Assembly: GCA_902489925.1 (NCBI GenBank) | Contig: CABUBX010000064.1 | Coordinates: forward strand, 1 to 11,660 | DNA length: 11,660 nt | From: an uncultured Lachnospiraceae bacterium | GTDB taxonomy: Bacteria > Bacillota > Clostridia > Lachnospirales > Lachnospiraceae | Direction of reading: 5' to 3' | In this document: piece after piece, positions 6,675 through 11,660 of the stretch | How positions within the stretch are numbered: position 1 is the stretch's first letter | Layout: each line of letters starts with the position of its first letter | The notes under the pieces: generated by a model | Database searches by the model: none | What the model was told of the DNA's origin: nothing | The model's input: only the letters and a program-made list of their open reading frames with translations | Position numbers and translations under genes: made by a program

Positions 6675-8119
6675 AGCTTTGTGTCAGGAAACAGCGCTTC
6701 AAGCAGCAGCGGCATCTGTACTTTAAGCTGTGCCTCGGTGAGGGCGCCGTAGCCTAAAATAACCGTGTTTTTAAGTGTCATATGCTGTGGCTTTAAATAA
6801 TAGGCAGATAAATCATAGAGTATAATTTTGCGGGCCTTTGCGGCGGATAAAATATCTTTAGCACTGCGCCCGTCTTTAAATGTGAGCAGCATATGAAGGC
6901 CGCTTGTCTCGCCGGAGATTTCTACGGCCTCGCTATATGGAGAAAGCTTGGAAAGTATATAGTCGCGCTTGGCTTTATAGATATTTCTCATTCGGTTTAG
7001 ATGACGTTCAAAATGCCCGCGGCTTATAAATTCATACATCTGTTTTTGCTCGGTGCGGGCAACGGTGCTTGAGTAAAATGAAAGCCTTTTTTGATAAAGC
7101 GAAAGCAGCGGCGTCGGCAGTACCATGTAGCTTATTCGGATGGACGGGGCGACAGCTTTTGAAAATGTACCGAGATAGATGACTTTTTCATGACTGTCAA
7201 TGCCTTGAAGGCTTGGCACGGGCTTGCCCTTATAACGAAATTCACTGTCATAATCATCTTCGATGATATAGCGGCTGTCATTTTCGGCAGCCCATGATAA
7301 AAGCTCAAGCCGACGTTTAATCGGCATAATATTTCCCAACGGAAAATGGTGGGACGGCGTCACGTAGGCAATGGTGGCGCCGCTTATTTTGAGCTCTCCG
7401 ATACTGATGCCGTTGGCATCAAGAGGCACCGGCCGGATTCTTTTTCCAAGGCATGTCAAAATGTTCCCGGCCTGTCTGTAAGAAGGGTCTTCGATGGCAT
7501 AAACGGCATTGTTCCCCAAAAGTTGTGAGAGCAGGATAAGCAAATAGTCTGTTCCGGCACCGACAATAATCTGATTCGTATGACAGCGCACCCCTCGGGA
7601 CTGATGAAGATAGCCTGCGATTGCCCGGCGGAAATCATCGTCTCCCTGTGGATTTCCGGCTTCAAAAAGTGTGAAATTACGCTCGTCATAAAAGATGTCT
7701 TTGGCGATTTTGCGCCATGTGCCAAAGGGGAAGTTTTCCAAATCAACGCCGTAAGGGGAGAAAACGTAAGTGCCATCATCGGTGAGGGGCTGTTTGGCGT
7801 TTCGAAGCATATAACCACTGTCTAAAGAGCTGCTTTCATCTATGGTGTCTGTGACGGGCGGCATCATATTTTCAATATTGCATACAAAATAGCCTCTTTT
7901 CGGGGAGGCTTCAATATAGCCCTCATCCATCAGCTGCCCGTAAGCCATATCCACCGTATTGCGGCTGACTTGGAGATGGGTGGCAAGCACTCTTGTAGAT
8001 GGCAGCTTTGTCCGGCACGGCAGGCTGCCATTTTCGATTTCCTGCCGTATGTATTGATAAATCTGTGTATATATATGGACTTTTGAATGAATATCAATGT
8101 TTGGGGTAATCATGGACAT
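6671..8119 (-). CDS. MocR-type transcriptional regulator (GntR HTH fused to aminotransferase-like domain)
   Basis: A 482-residue protein of the MocR/PdxR/GabR family: an N-terminal GntR winged helix (about residues 8-80) followed by a class I aminotransferase fold used as an effector sensor. The HTH region is 'IYQYIRQEIENGSLPCRTKLPSTRVLA...VSRNTVDMAYGQL'. In the sensor domain the PLP-site signatures are 'EDDYDSEF' (about 287-294) and 'GTFSKAVAPSIR', with Lys321 as the probable PLP-binding residue, so cofactor binding appears intact. The start is ATG 8119, chosen because AAGGAG on the minus strand (8129-8134) is nine bases upstream; the frame extends further 5' to 8161, but without a ribosome site. 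The gene is divergent from the amidohydrolase and convergent with the ABC operon. Family members usually regulate themselves and a divergent neighbour, so the amidohydrolase is the first target to suspect. The effector cannot be read from the sequence. Confidence 0.93.
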   Translation of the reverse strand: MSMITPNIDIHSKVHIYTQIYQYIRQEIENGSLPCRTKLPSTRVLATHLQVSRNTVDMAYGQLMDEGYIEASPKRGYFVCNIENMMPPVTDTIDESSSLDSGYMLRNAKQPLTDDGTYVFSPYGVDLENFPFGTWRKIAKDIFYDERNFTLFEAGNPQGDDDFRRAIAGYLHQSRGVRCHTNQIIVGAGTDYLLILLSQLLGNNAVYAIEDPSYRQAGNILTCLGKRIRPVPLDANGISIGELKISGATIAYVTPSHHFPLGNIMPIKRRLELLSWAAENDSRYIIEDDYDSEFRYKGKPVPSLQGIDSHEKVIYLGTFSKAVAPSIRISYMVLPTPLLSLYQKRLSFYSSTVARTEQKQMYEFISRGHFERHLNRMRNIYKAKRDYILSKLSPYSEAVEISGETSGLHMLLTFKDGRSAKDILSAAKARKIILYDLSAYYLKPQHMTLKNTVILGYGALTEAQLKVQMPLLLEALFPDTKL

Positions 8120-8128
8120 AACAAAAAA

Positions 8129-8134
8129 CTCCTT
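8129..8134 (-). promoter_or_regulatory. Ribosome binding site deciding the MocR regulator start
   Basis: Reads AAGGAG on the minus strand, nine bases before ATG 8119. This favours 8119 over the in-frame upstream ATGs at 8161 and 8137, the latter of which overlaps this site. Confidence 0.8.
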
Positions 8135-8151
8135 CATAAGTGGTTGGTTTG

Positions 8152-8180
8152 ATAATAGCATATTTTGGCAAATACGACAA
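8152..8180 (-). promoter_or_regulatory. Promoter of the MocR-type regulator
   Basis: On the minus strand, -35 TTGTCG (8175-8180) and -10 TATTAT (8152-8157) are separated by 17 bases. The expected transcription start is near 8145, about 26 bases before the start codon. The -35 overlaps the first AAGGCC of the repeat cluster at 8179-8222, so a factor bound there could block it. Confidence 0.65.
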
Positions 8181-8222
8181 GGCCAGATTTGCTTTCGGGA
8201 AGGCCTGCCGCCATAAGCTTTC
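8179..8222. repeat. Paired short repeats between divergent promoters (candidate MocR operator)
   Basis: AAGGCC occurs at 8179-8184 and 8200-8205, and GCTTTC at 8191-8196 and 8217-8222, in the order A-B-A-B. The AAGGCC copies are 21 bases apart, about two helical turns, as expected for the direct-repeat sites that MocR regulators use. The cluster touches the regulator's -35 and lies just upstream of the amidohydrolase -35 at 8225. Six-base repeats can occur by chance. Confidence 0.35.
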
Positions 8223-8224
8223 AG

Positions 8225-8253
8225 TTGCCCTAAAAGAGACTTTGTGATAAAAT
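8225..8253 (+). promoter_or_regulatory. Promoter of the amidohydrolase-HAD-sbcD unit
   Basis: -35 TTGCCC (8225-8230), 17-base spacer, and -10 TAAAAT (8248-8253) preceded by TGA, an extended -10 (TGn). The expected start is near 8260, leaving a leader of about 24 bases that holds the ribosome site GGAG (8272-8275). Confidence 0.65.
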
Positions 8254-8283
8254 GACATAAAAACTTTAGATGGAGATGAGAAA

Positions 8284-9450
8284 ATGATTGATATAAAAAA
8301 AGAGGCAGAGGAAGTCAGCGGTGAAGTGATTGCCCTGCGCCGGTATTTTCATATGCACCCTGAGCTTGGTATGCAGGAATATGAGACAAGCGCCAAAATT
8401 CGAGAGATGCTTAAAGTATGGGATATTGCTTATGAAAATTGCGGTGAGACGGGTGTGATTGCCAAAATCGGACAAGGGAAAAAGACGATTGCGCTGCGTG
8501 CGGATATGGATGCTTTAAGTATACAGGAAAAAAGCGATATCGAATATGCGTCAGTCAATCAGGGGGTGATGCATGCCTGCGGCCATGATGCCCACACAGC
8601 GGCACTTTTGGGGGCGGCAAAGGTTTTAAAGGCGCATGAGGATGAGCTTTGTGTCGGTGTCCGTCTGTTTTTTCAGCCGTCGGAGGAAAACTGCAGGGGC
8701 GGCAAGTATTTTTGCGAGCATGGTGCCCTTGAAGGTGTCGATGAGGTTTATGGTATTCATATATTTACAGATATTCCAATCGGAAATATTTCCATTGAAG
8801 CCGGGCCTAGAATGGCATCAACAAGTCGGTTTGAAGTAAAAATTACCGGGCGTGCGGGACACGGCGCCAAGCCTCAGCAGTGCATTGATGCAACCGTTGC
8901 CGCGGCAGCCTGTGTTATGAATCTTCAGTCCATCATAAGCCGTGAAATTGACCCGATTGATTCTGCGGTTGTCACTGTCGGCCATTTAACAAGCGGCAGC
9001 CAGTATAATATTATTTCGGGCGAAGCTTTTTTCGAGGGAACTGTGCGCGCGTTTTCAGAGGAAACAGCAGAAAAGATAGAAGCTTCTTTAAGACGAATTG
9101 TCGATATGACGGCAAAAACCTACGGTGCATCGGCCGAAGTAGAATTTGGGAAATTCCTTCATCCTGTTGTTGTCAATGATGAGGGGCTGACAAAACGGCT
9201 TTGTGCTGCCGCCAAAGACCTTTTTGGAGAAGCGCGGCTGTGCCATGTGCCGCCGATGATGCTCGGAGAGGACTTTTCATTTTATCAGGCGAGGGTACCG
9301 GGCGTTTTCATGTTTGCCGGAGGCGGCAATCCTGAGATTGGCTGCGGTTATCCGAATCATCATGATTGCTTCAATATTGATGAGCGTGTATTGACAGACA
9401 GCGTGATGCTGCACCTGATGGCTGTGTGCGAGGCGCAAAAAAACTTGTAA
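8284..9450 (+). CDS. M20D-family amidohydrolase (N-acyl amino acid / hippurate hydrolase type)
   Basis: A 388-residue metal-dependent hydrolase of peptidase family M20D, whose members split amide bonds of N-acyl-, hippuroyl- or indole-3-acetyl-amino acids. It starts at ATG 8284 behind GGAG eight bases upstream. The metal-binding residues are visible: Cys99 and His101 in 'MHACGHDAH', Glu134/Glu135 in 'QPSEE', His159 in 'YGIHI', and the C-terminal 'NHHDCFNIDE' (His359/360). 'LRADMDALSIQEKS' (about 71-84) is typical of the family. A lid/dimerisation domain of roughly 180-290 begins 'STSRFEVKITGRAGHGAKP'. There is no signal peptide, so it acts in the cytoplasm. It is divergent from the MocR regulator and followed after 29 bases by the HAD gene, with no terminator between. 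Family is sure; the acyl group and amino acid are not readable. N-acetyl-diaminopimelate deacetylase is a related alternative. Confidence 0.92.
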   Translation: MIDIKKEAEEVSGEVIALRRYFHMHPELGMQEYETSAKIREMLKVWDIAYENCGETGVIAKIGQGKKTIALRADMDALSIQEKSDIEYASVNQGVMHACGHDAHTAALLGAAKVLKAHEDELCVGVRLFFQPSEENCRGGKYFCEHGALEGVDEVYGIHIFTDIPIGNISIEAGPRMASTSRFEVKITGRAGHGAKPQQCIDATVAAAACVMNLQSIISREIDPIDSAVVTVGHLTSGSQYNIISGEAFFEGTVRAFSEETAEKIEASLRRIVDMTAKTYGASAEVEFGKFLHPVVVNDEGLTKRLCAAAKDLFGEARLCHVPPMMLGEDFSFYQARVPGVFMFAGGGNPEIGCGYPNHHDCFNIDERVLTDSVMLHLMAVCEAQKNL

Positions 9451-9469
9451 ACTTGTATTGATAGTTAAT

Positions 9470-9474
9470 GGAGG
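9470..9474 (+). promoter_or_regulatory. Ribosome binding site deciding the HAD fusion start
   Basis: GGAGG lies five bases before ATG 9480. The in-frame ATG at 9468 overlaps this site and would add only MEEK before the HAD motif, so 9480 is preferred. Confidence 0.75.
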
Positions 9475-9479
9475 AAAAG

Positions 9480-10919
9480 ATGTTTAAGGCCTGTATTTTT
9501 GATTTAGACGGAACACTAGCAGATACGATAGAATCGATTTGGTGGTCGAGCAATGAGGCTCTGGCTGCTGTAGGACTGCCGCCTCAGCCGATGGAGGATT
9601 ATAAATATTATGCCGGTGACGGCGCAAAAGTATTGATTGAAAAAGCGCTGGCTGCGGCAGGAGATAAAGAACTTAAAAATTTTGAAAAAGCCTATGCCAT
9701 TTACGGCGATTTTTTTAAAAAAGACTGTACATACAAGGTGACTGTATTTGACGGCATCAGGGAGACGCTTGAAGCTCTAAAGCAACGGGGCCTTAAGCTT
9801 GCTGTGCTTTCAAATAAGCCCCATGCCCGTTCATTGGATGTTGTCAATAAGCTTTTTGGCAGCGGTTATTTTGATATGGTTCAGGGGCAGGTTGACGGAG
9901 TGCCGAGAAAACCCGCGCCGGACGGTGCCCTAAAGATTGCAAAAGCTTTTGGTGTGCGGCCGGATGAGTGTCTGTACGTGGGTGACACAAATACGGACAT
10001 GCAGACAGGGCGTGGGGCAGGCATGTTTACAGTCGGTGTTTTATGGGGCTTTCGTCCGCGAAAAGAGCTTGAAGAAAACCGGGCAATGGAAATTATCAGT
10101 CATCCGTCAGAGCTTGTGAAAATTGCGGACAGAAGGCTTCGTCTTGTTGTCACCGATGTTGACGGGACACTGATTCCGACAGGTGTGCGAGAACTGGACG
10201 AAAGGTATCACGGCTGCCTTAGAAAGCTTATCGACAGAGGTATCTGTGTGGCGGCAGCCAGCGGACGGCCGATTGACAGTCTTTTGCATATTTTTAAAGA
10301 AAATGCGGCAGATATGTATTTGATTGGTGAAAATGGTGCACAGGTTTCCTACCATGGTGCCAATGTGGAATTTAAAGCAATTGACAAGACGATGTATGCA
10401 GAGCTTGTGCAGGATGTGAAAAAAATCGGTCATTGTGAGCTTTTAGTTTCTTGTGATACAACCCATTATGTCGAAGAAAAAAATATAGACTTATACCGGC
10501 ACCTGACAGAGGTGATTCATAACAAAACATCACTGATTGAGGATGCGGCGCTCATTGCGGCGCCTGTATGCAAGGTTTCTATTTTTAGAGAAAGCGGTAT
10601 TGAAGATATTGTTGATTTCTTTAAACAAAAATGGGGAAAGAAGCTTAATGTGGCTGTTTCAGGATCGCAGTGGCTTGATTTTAACCGTTTGGATGTCAAT
10701 AAAGGTGAGGCTGTGAAGGCTATTCAGGAAAAACTGGGCATTGATAAAACGCAGACGATGGCATTCGGTGACAGTGACAATGACTTGGAGATGCTTGAGA
10801 ATGCTCTGTTTGGCTATGCAAAAACAGACGGACGTCCGTCTGTGAAGGAAAAAGCGGCATTTTTGACGGATTGTGTATATACGCAGCTTCAAAGCATTGC
10901 GGATGAGGTAGAAAAGTAG
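9480..10919 (+). CDS. Double HAD phosphatase: phosphoglycolate phosphatase-like domain fused to Cof-type (HAD-IIB) domain
   Basis: A 479-residue fusion of two complete haloacid-dehalogenase phosphatases. Domain 1 (about 1-215) is Gph/PGMB-like with a helical C1 cap: nucleophile motif DLDGT with Asp8/Asp10, motif II Ser111 ('VLSNKP'), Lys144 ('RKPAPD') and motif IV 'GDTNTD' (168-173). Domain 2 (about 221-479) is Cof/HAD-IIB-like: 'TDVDGT' with Asp226/Asp228, motif II 'ASGRP' (Ser261), Lys408, and 'GDSDNDLEM' (430-438), with the C2 cap between. All four catalytic motifs are present in both halves, so both may be active. The joint is only a few residues long ('VKIADRRLRLV'). Likely substrates are small phosphorylated metabolites (phosphoglycolate-like for half 1, sugar phosphates or similar for half 2), but this is a family-level guess. 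It is probably co-transcribed with the amidohydrolase, and sbcD begins immediately after the stop. Confidence 0.93.
   Translation: MFKACIFDLDGTLADTIESIWWSSNEALAAVGLPPQPMEDYKYYAGDGAKVLIEKALAAAGDKELKNFEKAYAIYGDFFKKDCTYKVTVFDGIRETLEALKQRGLKLAVLSNKPHARSLDVVNKLFGSGYFDMVQGQVDGVPRKPAPDGALKIAKAFGVRPDECLYVGDTNTDMQTGRGAGMFTVGVLWGFRPRKELEENRAMEIISHPSELVKIADRRLRLVVTDVDGTLIPTGVRELDERYHGCLRKLIDRGICVAAASGRPIDSLLHIFKENAADMYLIGENGAQVSYHGANVEFKAIDKTMYAELVQDVKKIGHCELLVSCDTTHYVEEKNIDLYRHLTEVIHNKTSLIEDAALIAAPVCKVSIFRESGIEDIVDFFKQKWGKKLNVAVSGSQWLDFNRLDVNKGEAVKAIQEKLGIDKTQTMAFGDSDNDLEMLENALFGYAKTDGRPSVKEKAAFLTDCVYTQLQSIADEVEK
10824..10843. repeat. Perfect 20-bp palindrome inside the HAD fusion gene
   Basis: ACAGACGGAC (10824-10833) is followed directly by its exact complement (10834-10843), within codons for KTDGRPSV near the protein's C-terminus. 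The same decamer occurs in the terminator at 915-924. It has no loop or T-run, so it is not a terminator. Confidence 0.6.
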
Positions 10920-11660
10920 ATGAAAATGCTTCATTTGGGGGACTTGCATTTCGGAAAAGCTGTCAATGGATTTTCAATGCTGGAGGACCAAAGATATATT
11001 GTGAATCAGATTTATGAGCTGATTGAGCGTGAGCATATTGAGGCTGTGCTTATGGCCGGGGATATCTATGACAGAAGTATTCCGGGCGGTGAGGCGGTGA
11101 CGTTATTTGACGATTTTCTCACGCGGCTAAGAGGACTTGGCACAGCTGTTTTTGTGATAGCCGGCAACCATGACAGCGCCGAAAGGCTTAACTTTGCCGG
11201 GCGGCTTTTGGAGGATGAGCGCATCTATTTTGCCTGCCAGGTGCAGGAGTCAATAAAGAAGGTGACATTGACAGACGAGTACGGTGCGCTGAATATTTTT
11301 ATGCTGCCGTTTATAAAGCCGCTGTCGGTTCGCGCGCTTTACGGCGATGATACAATCCATACTTTTGACGATGCGGTTCGCGCCTGTATTGCCCATACAC
11401 AGATTGACACAAAGGAAAGAAATATTATCATGACCCATCATTTTGTTGTCGCGGGCAGTGAAAAGCCTGAGCTGTCCGATTCGGAGGTTGTGTTAAGTGT
11501 CGGCGGCATTGACGAGGTTAATGTAGATTGCTTTGATTCCTTTGATTATGCAGCGCTTGGACATATTCACAGACCGCAGCGCATCGGACGCGATACAGTG
11601 CGATATGCGGGCTCAATCTTAAAATATTCTTTTTCCGAGGCGAATACAGACAAGGTGCTG
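10920..11660 (+). CDS. sbcD: Exonuclease SbcD (Mre11-like nuclease subunit), 3'-truncated by window edge
   Basis: The frame from ATG 10920 stays open to the last base (247 codons), so only the N-terminal part is present. It carries the calcineurin-like phosphoesterase motifs of SbcD/Mre11 in order: 'LGDLHFG' (Asp8, His10), 'MAGDIYDR' (about 48-55), 'AGNHDS' (about 82-87), 'MTHH' (about 168-171) and 'LGHIHRP' (about 209-215). SbcD with SbcC forms an ATP-dependent nuclease that cuts hairpins and protein-blocked DNA ends in repair; sbcC would be expected just beyond the window. The start codon directly abuts the TAG of the HAD gene (stop 10917-10919), and GAGG at 10905-10908 serves as an in-gene ribosome site, implying translational coupling. 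An alternative start is the ATG at 10926. Confidence 0.93.
   Translation, partial: MKMLHLGDLHFGKAVNGFSMLEDQRYIVNQIYELIEREHIEAVLMAGDIYDRSIPGGEAVTLFDDFLTRLRGLGTAVFVIAGNHDSAERLNFAGRLLEDERIYFACQVQESIKKVTLTDEYGALNIFMLPFIKPLSVRALYGDDTIHTFDDAVRACIAHTQIDTKERNIIMTHHFVVAGSEKPELSDSEVVLSVGGIDEVNVDCFDSFDYAALGHIHRPQRIGRDTVRYAGSILKYSFSEANTDKVL

Noticed and set aside
8120..8161. Longer N-terminus for the MocR regulator from ATG 8161 or 8137
   Set aside because: No ribosome site precedes these starts, and 8137 overlaps the AAGGAG that serves ATG 8119. The 8161 start would also lie at or before the predicted transcription start.
1..11660. CRISPR array, insertion sequence, prophage, tRNA or rRNA
   Set aside because: No regularly spaced repeats, transposase or phage-like genes, or RNA-gene-like stretches were seen. 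Nearly all sequence is explained by the listed genes.

Overview
The window reads as chromosomal DNA of an anaerobic, low-to-mid GC Gram-positive bacterium, most likely a Clostridia/Lachnospiraceae-type Firmicute. The basis is strong AGGAGG-like ribosome binding sites, sigma-A type promoters, lipoprotein signal peptides with lipoboxes, a biotin-domain-less oxaloacetate decarboxylase-type subunit, and the overall gene families. The taxon is an inference from style, not a match. I see no tRNA or rRNA gene, insertion sequence, phage gene or CRISPR array.

Layout. (1) Bases 1-864 are the 3' part of a carboxyltransferase gene (oxaloacetate decarboxylase alpha / pyruvate carboxylase subunit B type), closed by a long hairpin terminator at 898-965. 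(2) A sigma-A type promoter at 1004-1031 and a leader inverted repeat precede two tandem, paralogous three-gene ABC importer cassettes. Each has a lipoprotein, a permease and an ATPase: 1098-3801 and 3837-6674. They belong to the COG2984/COG4120/COG1101 family, whose characterised members (pneumococcal TrpX, Clostridioides difficile CD0873) bind aromatic amino acids. They look like one six-gene operon from an old tandem duplication. The lipoprotein-permease junction differs sharply between copies: in copy 1 the lipoprotein frame has no stop and runs 167 bases into the permease gene, while in copy 2 a terminator-like hairpin sits between the two genes. (3) A convergent MocR-type (GntR HTH plus aminotransferase fold) regulator lies on the minus strand (6671-8119). 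Its stop shares a TTAA with the last ATPase. (4) Divergent from it, across a 164-base two-promoter region containing paired repeats, is a plus-strand unit: an M20D amidohydrolase, a double HAD phosphatase fusion (479 aa), and the start of an SbcD nuclease gene. The sbcD gene is open to the window edge and begins on the base right after the HAD stop.

How it may work together. The importers would bring an amino-acid-like ligand into the cell. The MocR protein could sense an amino compound through a PLP aldimine and control the divergent promoter. The amidohydrolase could release free amino acids from N-acyl conjugates. This link is inferred from adjacency only. The HAD fusion and SbcD look like housekeeping repair and metabolite phosphatase functions carried on the same transcript.

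No wholly new system is evident. The points most worth a second look are the missing stop in the first lipoprotein gene, the hairpin inside cassette 2, the double-HAD fusion, and the repeat cluster in the MocR/amidohydrolase intergenic region.
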